This document shows positions 1 to 7,398 of a DNA stretch of 64,000 nucleotides, piece by piece (the stretch's first letter is position 1; the number at the start of each line of letters is the position of its first letter). The position numbers and the translations under genes were made by a program. This DNA comes from Streptomyces sp. NBC_00510 (GTDB lineage Bacteria; Actinomycetota; Actinomycetes; Streptomycetales; Streptomycetaceae), in the NCBI GenBank assembly GCA_036013505.1, contig CP107851.1:1550001-1614000 (forward strand). Direction: 5' to 3'. Under the pieces are notes generated by a model. That model saw only the letters and a program-made list of their open reading frames with translations. It did no database searches and was not told where the DNA came from.

Positions 1-553
1 CGTCGGCCACCATGGTGAAGCCGAGGTCCGCCTGGTTGCCCCACACGGCGGCCGCGAGCAGCGCGTGTTCCCGCTCGGCGGGGGCGAGCCCGGGCAGCCC
101 GTCCAGGGCGGCGAGGTCGGCGGCGAAGCCGGGACCGTCCAGCTCGGCGTCCTTGAACGGCGCGAACAGGTCCACGCCGTGCCACGCCCCGGCGGCGAGG
201 TATCCGGCAGGGTCGAGCAGCCGGCGGTAGAAGTACGACTCCGACCACAGGAAAGGCAGTTCGGGCCACGGCCGCCCGAAACGGCCCTCGCCCCACTCCT
301 CCCACGCCGCCAGGTCCGGCGCGTCCCGCGGCAGCGGGGCGACCGTGCCGGACCGCGACTCCTCCAGCAGCGCCGCGAAGGCCCGGTGGCGCTCCGGGCC
401 GTACGGGACGGCCTCCAGGATGCGCCGGACCAGCACCGGGTGCCGCTCCTGGAAGACGCTGCGGGCGAAGGACCCGGGCTCGTCACAGGTGATCGGCGGC
501 GCCTGCGGAAGCGCGGGGCCGGGGGTGTTGTCCGGGTGTGGGTGTCCACCCAT
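1..553 (-). CDS. ARMT1-like damage-control phosphatase (DUF89), 3' part cut off by window edge
   Basis: About 184 N-terminal residues are visible and the frame runs off the left edge. After a Pro-rich start comes a stretch typical of the actinobacterial ARMT1/DUF89 family: PGSFARSVFQERHP, then LPFLWSESYFYRRLL near residue 100, then AAVWGNQADLGF near the cut. The family comprises metal-dependent phosphatases thought to clear damaged phosphometabolites; the metal-binding core lies mostly beyond this window. The ATG at 553 is preceded on the minus strand by GGAGGA at 8 nt spacing, which supports this start. It is divergent from the L7/L12-HD gene. The family call rests on recalled similarity; the exact substrate is unknown. 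Confidence 0.72.
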   Translation of the reverse strand, partial: MGGHPHPDNTPGPALPQAPPITCDEPGSFARSVFQERHPVLVRRILEAVPYGPERHRAFAALLEESRSGTVAPLPRDAPDLAAWEEWGEGRFGRPWPELPFLWSESYFYRRLLDPAGYLAAGAWHGVDLFAPFKDAELDGPGFAADLAALDGLPGLAPAEREHALLAAAVWGNQADLGFTMVAD

Positions 554-732
554 GCGTCGTCGTCCTCCAGCGGTCGGGGGCGGGGCAGCGGTCGCGGGCA
601 TTCTCACAGGAAGCGGCGGGGAAGTGGCGGCGCCCGGGCCGTGCGCGGGCGCACGGTACGCGGAGTTCCCCTCGGGCGGGGCTTCGGGCACGCTGTCCGC
701 GGCGGGACGGCCGGGAGCGACGGGGAGGGCTC

Positions 733-1614
733 ATGACAGGGGCGCAGGCCATGGGGGCCGGGGGCGACGAGATGCCGGTGACGGCCGTGCTGAGGGAGGT
801 GGGGCCACGGGCGGCGGAGGTCGTCGCCGTACTGGGCGGGCTGACCGGTCTGGGCACGGAGCACTGCCGGGCCCTCATCCGCGGGACCCCTCTCGTCGTG
901 CTGCGGAACGCGCCGAAGGAGGACGCCGAGTCGGCCGTCGCCGCGCTGCGCGCCGCCGGGGCCACCGCCGAGGTCGGGGGTCCCGAGCGGACGCCGGACC
1001 TCGACCGGGCCCTCACCCGGGGACGGGAGCGGCCGCTGCCGCCGGAGGTGGCGCGTCTGCTGCGCGAGGTGGGGGCTCCGTCGCGGCTCGCGGCCCATCT
1101 GCGGCTGGTGCACGACGTGGCAGGTGAACTCGTCGACTGGGTCCGGCAATACAGCCCCGCCCTGGTCGTCGACCGTGAGGCCGTGCTCTTCGGCGCGGCC
1201 ACCCACGACATCGGCAAGGCACTGCACGTCGCCGAGTTGTCCGGGCCGGGCAGCGCCCACGAGACGGCGGGCCGTGCGCTGCTGCGGGCGCAGGGCGTCC
1301 CACCGCGCCTGGCGCGCTTCGCGGCCACCCACGGTTCGTGGACGGACGCGGCCGTCACCTTGGAGGACCTGCTGGTGAGCGTGGCCGACAAGGTCTGGAA
1401 GGGCGAACGCGTCACGGAGCTTGAGGACCTGGTCGTCGACCGGCTGGCCGCGGCGACCGGCGCCGAACGCTGGGAGGTGTTCCTGGCGCTGGACGGGCTC
1501 CTCGGCGACATCGCCGCCGACGCCGACCGCCGGCTGGCCTTCCAGGCGTCGTTCCCCGCGGTCCGGGAGACTGGGGGGCGCGCAGCCCGGGGGCCGGAGC
1601 CGGGCAGCGGGTGA
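733..1614 (+). CDS. HD-domain protein with N-terminal ribosomal L7/L12 C-terminal-like domain
   Basis: A 293-residue protein. Residues about 15-80 (VTAVLREVGPRAAEVVAVLG, then TGLGTEHCRALI and KEDAESAVAALRAAGA) follow the L7/L12 C-terminal domain pattern, including TGLG and the xxDAE...L..AGA helix. Residues about 110-260 form an HD domain: H in RLVHDVA, HD in ATHDIGKA, then SAHETAG, ATHGSW and VADKVWKG, so all metal ligands of a phosphohydrolase-type HD core seem present. The ATG at 733 follows GGGGAGGG. The reading frame is open upstream, but no better start is seen. The substrate is unknown. An L7/L12-like module can bind translation factors, so a ribosome link is possible but is inference. 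Confidence 0.8.
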   Translation: MTGAQAMGAGGDEMPVTAVLREVGPRAAEVVAVLGGLTGLGTEHCRALIRGTPLVVLRNAPKEDAESAVAALRAAGATAEVGGPERTPDLDRALTRGRERPLPPEVARLLREVGAPSRLAAHLRLVHDVAGELVDWVRQYSPALVVDREAVLFGAATHDIGKALHVAELSGPGSAHETAGRALLRAQGVPPRLARFAATHGSWTDAAVTLEDLLVSVADKVWKGERVTELEDLVVDRLAAATGAERWEVFLALDGLLGDIAADADRRLAFQASFPAVRETGGRAARGPEPGSG

Positions 1615-1662
1615 GAACCTCTCCCGGTCCCGGCCGCCACCGTGGACACCGCGTGGACACGG

Positions 1663-2532
1663 TCAGCGCAGGTGCCGCACGAAGAAGTCGGCTGCCTCCC
1701 TGCCGACCCGGAAGCGGACGTCCGGGTCTGCGGGCTCCGGCGCGAAGAAGTCGTCATGGCGGACGTCGGGGCCGGCGCAGCGGACGCTCGCCGTGGGGAC
1801 GTGTTCCGCGTACGGCCTGGTGTCGACGTCGTACGGGTTGACCGTGTCGGCACCGCCCCAGCGGATCCCCACCGGCACCCGCACGGCCGCCAGGCTCCGC
1901 GGGGTCACGAAACCCCCGACGCCCGGGGCCACTTGGAAGACCGCCCGCACCCGCGCGTCCGACAGGTCCGCCCCGGCTCCGTCGATCGCGCCCCGCGCCG
2001 ACGGGTCGTCCGGGTACTTCTTCCGGTGCGCCTCGAGCACACCGGGGAACTCGGGGATGTCCGGCACCGGTACGGCCCCCGACAGCACGGCCCGCAGGAC
2101 GTCCGGGTCGAGGCGCGCCCCGGCGAGCGCCACCGCCGTGTGGGCGCCCACGGAGAAGCCCGCCGCGCCGACCGGGCCCAAAGGCTGTTCCCGGGCGAGC
2201 GCGTCGAGGGCGAAGGAGACGTCCCGTGGCCGCTCCCACACGTGGAGGAAGCCCTCCGGCTCGTAGCCGTCGACGAAGTTGTTGCCGTGGTGGTCCAGGG
2301 CCAGCACCCGGAAACCCGCCTCGCGCAGCGGACCTGCCAGCCACTCCATGGCGCCGCCCGAACCTCCGGTGCCGTGCGACACGACGACCAACGGGGCGGA
2401 CACGGCCGGGGGTTGCACCGGCTCCCACAGGTAGAGCCGGACGGGGCGCGGACGAGCCGGCTCCCGCCAGTCCCGGCGGGACTCGTCGTACAGGACGCGT
2501 ATCTGCGGCTGCTCCGGCCTGAAGATCGTCAT
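1663..2532 (-). CDS. Alpha/beta hydrolase (dienelactone hydrolase/PAF-acetylhydrolase-like)
   Basis: 289 residues. The core shows VVVSHGTGGSGGAMEWLA, an oxyanion region of the dienelactone-hydrolase type, then the nucleophile elbow GFSVG (Ser in AAGFSVGAHTA, about residue 130), a WGGADTVNPY region likely carrying the acid, and RHDDFF supplying the late His. The family cleaves esters or lipids in the cytosol; no signal peptide is seen. The ATG at 2532 (MTIFRPEQPQ) was chosen because the hydrolase fold begins directly after it. It lies convergent with the L7/L12-HD gene and about 85 nt downstream of the MerR gene stop on the same strand. Substrate cannot be assigned. Confidence 0.85.
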   Translation of the reverse strand: MTIFRPEQPQIRVLYDESRRDWREPARPRPVRLYLWEPVQPPAVSAPLVVVSHGTGGSGGAMEWLAGPLREAGFRVLALDHHGNNFVDGYEPEGFLHVWERPRDVSFALDALAREQPLGPVGAAGFSVGAHTAVALAGARLDPDVLRAVLSGAVPVPDIPEFPGVLEAHRKKYPDDPSARGAIDGAGADLSDARVRAVFQVAPGVGGFVTPRSLAAVRVPVGIRWGGADTVNPYDVDTRPYAEHVPTASVRCAGPDVRHDDFFAPEPADPDVRFRVGREAADFFVRHLR

Positions 2533-2617
2533 GACGCCATCGTAGGAAACGCGACGGCCGGCGGGGCCGCGGCAGGACGGGGAAGCCGTTCCCCTCGCCG
2601 ACCGCCGTACGCGCGCT

Positions 2618-3601
2618 TCAGCAGTCGATCTCGCCCGGAACCACTCGGTGCGCACGCTCGGGAGTCCGCGGAACCGGGCTCCCCTCAGGTGCACCGTCGG
2701 CTATCGAGATCGACAGCCCCTCGGTCAGCCATCTGTGAGCCACCGTCATGTTCAGCACCCGTCCGCCGGTGACGGTGCCGACCAGGCCCCAATAGCGTTC
2801 CAGGCGGGGGTCGAAGCCGGACGACCTCGACACCAGCCCGTGCAGGTATGCGCGGAAGGCGGGGGTGTCCGACTCCCGGCGGGCTCGCGCGTGGGCGGAC
2901 ACGAAGGCGTTCACCGCATCCCCGGCGCCGGGCGACAGGCCCTGGGCCAAAGCGGCGGCCGTCGCAGCGGCGGCATCGTCGATCTCCCCGTAGAAGGCCG
3001 GGCCGTCCCTCATCTCTTCGTCGTGGTCCTGGGTCCAGCGGGTGAAACTGGGGGTGGAGATGAGCAGATGAAGCTCGGCGTAGGCCAGGACCGTAGCGGG
3101 ATCGGGGTCCTGCGGCGGGTCGGGGCAGAGCATGGCGATCATGATGTCGAGCCGGCGCTTGGGCATGGCCGCGGACAGCTCGCGATACCAGTGGTCGGTG
3201 AGGGTGCGATGCGCCTGCGGGAGCCGCTGCACGCGGGAGAGGATCTCCAGACGCCGGAGCCGTTCCTCGCCCGGGGCCTCGTCCAGGGACTTGAGTGTGG
3301 CCTGGCGCCACCGCAGTTCGGCCAGTCGTTCCTGCACCGCTTCGAGCTCGGTCGCCACCAGTTCGCCTAGGGAGCGCTCACCGGTGACCACCTGCGTGAT
3401 GGTCGCGATCGGAGTGTCCAGCGCCCGTAAGCGTCTGATGAGACGGATCCGTTCCCACGCCTCAGGACCGTAGCGCCGATGACCACCGGTGCTACGGGCG
3501 GCCACGGGCAGCAGACCGCTGTCGGAGTAGTAGCGGAGGGTCTTCACCGGGACCCCCGTTCCGGCCGCGAGTTCACCGATGCTCCACGTGTCTTGCGTCA
3601 C
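2618..3601 (-). CDS. MerR-family transcriptional regulator with large C-terminal effector domain
   Basis: 327 residues from the GTG at 3601 (VTQDTWSIGELAAGTG). The N-terminal MerR winged helix is clear: SIGELAAGTGVPVKTLRYYS, DSGLLPVAAR, GGHRRYGPEAWERI. A coiled dimer helix follows (LGELVATELEAVQERLAELRWRQ), then about 200 residues of a TipAS-like helical C-terminal domain that probably binds a ligand. No cysteine cluster of the metal- or redox-sensing classes is visible. The gene is divergent from a secreted carboxylesterase, and a MerR-type promoter starts only 7 nt upstream of its own start codon, so it likely controls that esterase and itself. A GGAGG lies 11 nt before the GTG. Confidence 0.88.
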   Translation of the reverse strand: MTQDTWSIGELAAGTGVPVKTLRYYSDSGLLPVAARSTGGHRRYGPEAWERIRLIRRLRALDTPIATITQVVTGERSLGELVATELEAVQERLAELRWRQATLKSLDEAPGEERLRRLEILSRVQRLPQAHRTLTDHWYRELSAAMPKRRLDIMIAMLCPDPPQDPDPATVLAYAELHLLISTPSFTRWTQDHDEEMRDGPAFYGEIDDAAAATAAALAQGLSPGAGDAVNAFVSAHARARRESDTPAFRAYLHGLVSRSSGFDPRLERYWGLVGTVTGGRVLNMTVAHRWLTEGLSISIADGAPEGSPVPRTPERAHRVVPGEIDC

Positions 3602-3607
3602 AGGCTC

Positions 3608-3639
3608 TTGAACCTCCAGCGCGCGGGAGGTCCTAGCGT
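3608..3639 (+). promoter_or_regulatory. MerR-type promoter with dyad in an over-long spacer
   Basis: TTGAAC (3608-3613) and TAGCGT (3634-3639) are separated by 20 nt, longer than the usual 17. The spacer region carries the dyad ACCTCC (3612-3617) / GGAGGT (3626-3631) with an 8-nt GC centre. A 19-20 nt spacer with a centred dyad is the hallmark of promoters activated by MerR proteins through DNA distortion. It points rightwards to the carboxylesterase and abuts the MerR gene start. Activation itself is inferred. Confidence 0.65.
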
Positions 3640-3705
3640 ACTGATCACCGGCCACGTCGGTCCGCACCGCTTTCCCCACCGCCCAGGCCTCGTTCGGGCC
3701 TGACC

Positions 3706-3748
3706 GGCCTCGTGCGGCCTCGTGCGGCGATCCCGTCCGATCCCGTCC
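3706..3748 (+). repeat. Two adjacent perfect 10-bp tandem duplications in the esterase leader
   Basis: GGCCTCGTGC occurs twice head to tail (3706-3725) and, after 3 nt, GATCCCGTCC occurs twice head to tail (3729-3748). The block sits between the MerR-type promoter and the ribosome-binding site AAGAAGGG of the esterase. The 10-nt period equals one helical turn. It may be a second regulator site or simple slippage. Confidence 0.6.
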
Positions 3749-3769
3749 GACCAAGAAGGGTGGATACGC

Positions 3770-5461
3770 ATGTCCCCGACCACGACAGCACCGGGTCCGT
3801 ACCGAAGAGACAGGCTCCGTGCGGTGCTCTTCCCCTTGCTCTGCGCGGCGGCACTACTCGCGGGCACCGCCGTGCCGGCGACCGGCGCACCACCCGGTTC
3901 CCCGCACTCCGCGAGGCAGAGCGGTGCCGTCGTACGGACCGACCACGGCCTGGTACGCGGGGTGTCACACGGCTCGCACACCACCTTCGACGGCATCCCC
4001 TACGCCGCACCGCCGACCGGACCGCTGCGCTGGCGCGCCCCGGTGCCCGCCGCCGCGTGGCAGGGCGTCCGGGATGCGACGACGGCGGCTCAGCCCTGTG
4101 TGCAGATGCCGGCACCAGGTGCGGGCGCGGTCCTCGGGTCGGAGGACTGCCTCTACCTCAACGTCACCATGCCGACGCCGAAGCCGGCCGGGCAGAGGCG
4201 GCCCGTGCTGATGTGGTTGCACGGCGGTGCGTTCCTGGGCGGTTCCGGCAGTGACTACAGCACGGGACAACTGGCGGTCCGGGGTGACACGGTCGTCGTG
4301 ACGGTCAACTACCGGCTGGGGATCTTCGGTTACTTCGGCCACCCCGGGCTGGGCTCCGCCCCGCCGTTCGGCCTGGCGGACCAGCAGGCCGCCCTGCGCT
4401 GGGTGCGGGCGAACGCGGAGCGCTTCGGCGGTGATCCGGGCAATGTCACGCTCTTCGGTGAGTCCGCGGGCGCCCTCAGCATCTGTGCGCACCTCACCTC
4501 GCCGGCGGCCGCCGGACTCTTCCAGCGGGCCGTGCTCCAGAGCGGTTCCTGCCACATGTCCTTTCCACGCGGCGCTCTCGGACCCGGCACACCGGCGTAC
4601 GAGCCGTTCGCCTCACAGCGCGAGGTCCAGACGGCCGGTGCGGAAGCCGCCCGGCAACTGGGCTGCACAGCGGGCGGCGGAGAGGAGGTGCTGGCGTGCC
4701 TGCGCGGGCAGAGCACGGATCGCCTGGCCACCGCGCAATTGATGCAGTCCTTCAACCGGCCCGCCTTCGGCAATCCGCTGCTGCCCGTGGCGCCGGACCG
4801 GGCGTTGGCGTCCGGACGCTTCCACCGCGTGCCGGTCGTCCAGGGCACCAACCACGATGAGATGCGGATGTTCGTCGGCCTGTCGCTCGCCGCGTTCCCG
4901 ATCCGCACCGAGAACGACTACCGCGCCCGTCTGGTGGACGCCTTCGGGCCCGCGGCCCCCGCGATCGAGGCACGGTATCCGGCGGCACGACACCCCACGC
5001 CCGCACTGGCCTGGGCCGCGGTGCTGACCGATCGATCCCTCACGTGCACCACACTGGCAGCCGGCCGGGCCATCGCCGCTCGTGCCCCCGGCCTCCCCCT
5101 CTACGGCTACGAGTTCAGCGATCCGGACGCTCCAGTCCTCGCCGGTCTGCCGGCGGACCCGGACTTCCCCTACGGTGCGGCGCACGGCTTCGAGATGCCG
5201 TTCCTGTTCTCCTCCTTCCCCACCGAGCGACCGCTGACCGACGCCCAGCGCGCCCTGTCCGACCGGATGGTCGACTACTGGACGAACTTCGCGCGCACCG
5301 GCAACCCGAACACCCCCGGCGCCCCTCTCTGGCCTGCCCTGCGCCCTTCGTCACCTCTCGCGCGGTCGGTGCAGTCGTTGGCTCCCGGACCAGGCGGAAT
5401 CCACCCCGTCGACGCGTACTCCGCCCACCACTGCTCGTTCTGGGACCGCCTGCCTCAGTGA
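3770..5461 (+). CDS. Secreted type-B carboxylesterase
   Basis: 563 residues with a Sec signal peptide (RRDRLR, then VLFPLLCAAALLAGTAVPA, cleavage near ATGA-AP). The type-B carboxylesterase fold is evident: FDGIPYAAPP near 75, the EDCLYLNV box near 125, oxyanion HGGAFLGG (His151), nucleophile GESAG (Ser232), acidic residue in NHDEMR (about 364) and catalytic His in GAAHGFEMPF (about 472). It hydrolyses carboxylic esters outside the cell. The ATG at 3770 follows AAGAAGGG at about 9 nt. The gene is divergent from, and probably activated by, the MerR regulator. Natural substrate unknown; cholinesterase-like fold members in Streptomyces accept varied esters. Confidence 0.92.
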   Translation: MSPTTTAPGPYRRDRLRAVLFPLLCAAALLAGTAVPATGAPPGSPHSARQSGAVVRTDHGLVRGVSHGSHTTFDGIPYAAPPTGPLRWRAPVPAAAWQGVRDATTAAQPCVQMPAPGAGAVLGSEDCLYLNVTMPTPKPAGQRRPVLMWLHGGAFLGGSGSDYSTGQLAVRGDTVVVTVNYRLGIFGYFGHPGLGSAPPFGLADQQAALRWVRANAERFGGDPGNVTLFGESAGALSICAHLTSPAAAGLFQRAVLQSGSCHMSFPRGALGPGTPAYEPFASQREVQTAGAEAARQLGCTAGGGEEVLACLRGQSTDRLATAQLMQSFNRPAFGNPLLPVAPDRALASGRFHRVPVVQGTNHDEMRMFVGLSLAAFPIRTENDYRARLVDAFGPAAPAIEARYPAARHPTPALAWAAVLTDRSLTCTTLAAGRAIAARAPGLPLYGYEFSDPDAPVLAGLPADPDFPYGAAHGFEMPFLFSSFPTERPLTDAQRALSDRMVDYWTNFARTGNPNTPGAPLWPALRPSSPLARSVQSLAPGPGGIHPVDAYSAHHCSFWDRLPQ

Positions 5462-5590
5462 GCCTCCGCGCGATCGGCTCCGGATCGTTCTACGGATCGG
5501 GCGGCATCGGCCGCGCCACACCGGGTACGCGACGCAGCACGGCAATGTCCGTGGCACCCCCGAACGCTTCCTCCGGAAGGAGTCGAAACG

Positions 5591-5830
5591 ATGGGCTGGT
5601 GGCGAAGCGCCGCTTGCGCAGACGAGGATCCGGAACTGTTCTTCCCGGTCAGCTCCTCAGGCCCGGGTGCGGGGCAGGAAGCCCGCGCCAAAGCGGTCTG
5701 CGAGAGGTGCCCGGTGGTCGGCGACTGCCTGGAGTGGGCGCTCAGTACCGGGCAGTCTCCCGGCATCTGGGGCGGTACGTCCGAGGAGGAGCGCCGCGCG
5801 CTGCGCCGCCGCGCCGCCCGCAGCGGGTGA
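5591..5830 (+). CDS. WhiB-family iron-sulfur transcriptional regulator (Wbl)
   Basis: 79 residues with the complete Wbl signature: four cysteines (C9, C37, C40, C46 as C...CxxCxxxxxC) that ligate a [4Fe-4S] cluster, a GIWGG turn at 58-62, and a basic tail RRALRRRAARSG for DNA contact. Wbl proteins bind sigma region 4 of HrdB-type sigma factors and respond to redox or NO. The ATG at 5591 follows GGAAGGA. Short and N-terminally compact, closer to the WblC/WblE size class than to WhiB or WhiD, but I cannot assign the paralogue. It is not in an operon with a recognised partner. Confidence 0.93.
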   Translation: MGWWRSAACADEDPELFFPVSSSGPGAGQEARAKAVCERCPVVGDCLEWALSTGQSPGIWGGTSEEERRALRRRAARSG

Positions 5831-5961
5831 ACGGTCCCGGTCCCCTGCCCCGATCCCGTCCCCCCTGTGGGCCCACCCGCGGGCGGCACCCGCCCTGACC
5901 CCGGACACCCCTGCAGGCGCGTCCGGGGGCTCGCGCGGCCGTGGGACGCGGCGGCGCCGGG

Positions 5962-6315
5962 TCAGCGGCGCCGGCCGCGGCGGCGCCGGGCGCCCGCGCG
6001 GCGGGCCGGACCCGGCAGGCGGACCGCCACGAACAGGGTGACCAGCCACGTCACCACGAAGGCGCACACGACCGCGAGCAGGGTCGTGACGGTCGCGGCG
6101 ATCAGCAGCCCGAAACACACGATCGCCAGCAGCGCCAGCAGCAGGGCGCGTGGCCTCCGCAACAGGTCGGCCGGGCCCGGGCCCGTTCGTGGGCCCGGCT
6201 CCGGGTCCACGCGCATCGTGCGCAACTGACGTTCCAGTACGTCGTCGTCGCGCAACAGGTCCTCGATCTCCGCCAGCGCACGCCGTTCGCGCTCCGTGAG
6301 CCCCGAACCCTCCAT
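5962..6315 (-). CDS. DUF3040 small membrane protein
   Basis: 117 residues. The start GLTERERRALAEIEDLLRDD is the classic DUF3040 N-terminus, followed by RTMRVDP and two predicted membrane helices (LLLALLAIVCFGLLIAATV and LAVVCAFVVTWLVTLFVAV, residues about 62-100), ending in a very basic tail. The function of DUF3040 proteins is unknown; they are abundant in Streptomyces. The ATG at 6315 was preferred over 6333 because GGAGGGGG sits 5 nt before it on the minus strand. It is divergent from the DUF5133 gene. Confidence 0.82.
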   Translation of the reverse strand: MEGSGLTERERRALAEIEDLLRDDDVLERQLRTMRVDPEPGPRTGPGPADLLRRPRALLLALLAIVCFGLLIAATVTTLLAVVCAFVVTWLVTLFVAVRLPGPARRAGARRRRGRRR

Positions 6316-6434
6316 CACCGCCCCCTCCACCACCCGCCCATGCCTGTTCCTTACCCCGAATGGCGGAAGGGATGAGGGGTACTCGGTCGCGGAGTCGCAG
6401 AATGTCCCGGTGTCGTGACGGAGGGATCCCGATC

Positions 6435-6662
6435 ATGTTGATGGCCCATCCCGTGGTTCTGCACATGCTGGTCGAGCAGTACGAGACGCTGCGGGCGGCG
6501 AGCGCCGACGACGGCGGGCCCGCGGCGCGCAGCCGGGTGGAGGACGTGGCGCACACGCTGTGCGTCGCCACGGGGACCACGGACGTGGAGGCCGCGCTGG
6601 CCGCCGCCCGAGGCAGGCTGCCGGGGGCACGGCCGGCGGACGGTCGGGGCCATGGTTCCTGA
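6435..6662 (+). CDS. DUF5133 protein
   Basis: 75 residues beginning MLMAHPVVLHMLVEQYETLR, the conserved opening of actinobacterial DUF5133, followed by RVEDVAHTLCVATGTTDVEA and ending LPGARPADGRG. No membrane segment or signal peptide. Predicted mostly helical. No function has been established that I know of; some members neighbour regulatory and stress genes. The ATG at 6435 has GGAGGGA at 9 nt; the frame is open upstream but lacks a comparable ribosome-binding site. Confidence 0.85.
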   Translation: MLMAHPVVLHMLVEQYETLRAASADDGGPAARSRVEDVAHTLCVATGTTDVEAALAAARGRLPGARPADGRGHGS

Positions 6663-6735
6663 GGCCGGGCCGCGTGAGCGGCGGGCTCCCGGGTACGCGC
6701 CCCTCAGCGGAAACGGCCCGAACCGGGAGGAACGC

Positions 6736-6984
6736 ATGACGACGAACGCCACGCCCCCCAACGATCCGGTGCCCCCGAACCCCACCCCGTCGCCCGGCCC
6801 CCTGGGACCGGAGCCGGGTCCGGCGCCCGGGCCCGTGCCGCCGCCGGTCGGCCCGGACCCGCTGCCGCCCACGCCCGCGCCGCCCGGGCCGGACCCCGTG
6901 CCCCCGGACCCCACGCCGCCGGGCCCCGGGCCCGAACCCGGGCCGCTCCCGCCGCCGGGCCCCAGCCCGCAGCCCGCGACGTGA
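6736..6984 (+). CDS. Extremely proline-rich small protein
   Basis: 82 residues, 41 of them proline, in irregular GP/PP/DP repeats with almost no charged or hydrophobic residues other than Asp/Glu. A good ribosome-binding site (CGGGAGG) precedes the ATG at 6736. No signal peptide or membrane helix, so a soluble disordered protein is expected. Its stop overlaps a GTG that opens a LigD-like fragment (GTGA overlap). GC-rich low-complexity DNA can stay open by chance, so the gene is plausible but not proven. No family recognised. Confidence 0.5.
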   Translation: MTTNATPPNDPVPPNPTPSPGPLGPEPGPAPGPVPPPVGPDPLPPTPAPPGPDPVPPDPTPPGPGPEPGPLPPPGPSPQPAT

Positions 6985-7334
6985 GGGGAGCCGCCCGCGC
7001 CCGCGAAGGAGGCGCCGGCGGCGTGCACTTCGGCTTCCGCGCCGTGCCGACCGGGGACCACCCGCCGGAGCGGTCGGACTCCGAGGGTGTCATCGCCGCC
7101 GGGGAGTACGGCGGCGGCACGGTCATCGCCTGGGACGAGGGCGGCTACCGGCCGCTCACCGACGGCCCGTTCGCGCAGGCGCTGGAGCACGGTCACGCCT
7201 CGTTCCGGCTGGACGGCTCCAAGCTGTACGGCGGTTGCCCCCTCACCCGTCCCCGGGGCGGCCCTGATCGCATGGGGTGCTCAACAACCCTGACACCATG
7301 GATTGACATGTCCGCCTCACGCCTCGACGCTTGA
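6981..7334 (+). pseudogene. Remnant of LigD-type 3'-phosphoesterase domain
   Basis: An open frame from GTG 6981 encodes residues resembling the phosphoesterase (PE) domain of LigD: GDHPPERSDSEG, GVIAAGEYGGGTVIAWD, then ALEHGHASFRLDGSKLYGG. The family motif HYDFRLE is reduced to HFGFR and runs directly into the AVPT..DHP segment, so about 25 residues containing the SWAVPKGP region seem deleted, and the Asp ligand in HYD is Gly. The end also diverges at RPRGGPD before the expected WLLVK. Probably a non-functional remnant of a DNA end-repair protein; the extreme ends of the frame are not homologous to anything I recognise. Confidence 0.6.
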
Positions 7335-7345
7335 GAGCGCTCTCA
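7303..7345 (+). promoter_or_regulatory. Promoter with LacI-type operator for the beta-1,3-glucanase
   Basis: A perfect TTGACA (7303-7308), 17 nt spacing and GACGCT (7326-7331) form a sigma-70-type promoter. The perfect 14-bp palindrome TGAGAGCGCTCTCA (7332-7345) sits at the expected transcription start. It differs by one symmetric pair from TGGGAGCGCTCCCA, the CebR/CelR cellulose-utilisation operator, so a LacI-family repressor sensing glucan fragments is likely. Confidence 0.75.
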
Positions 7346-7398
7346 GCACCTTTTCGCCCCTCGTGGCGTCCCTCCGCCCCCACACAAGGAGGAAGCGC

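Noticed and set aside
483-1853. 456-codon minus-strand frame over the L7/L12-HD gene
   Set aside because: Ser/Arg/Thr-rich antisense shadow; the plus-strand gene has recognisable domains and a ribosome-binding site.
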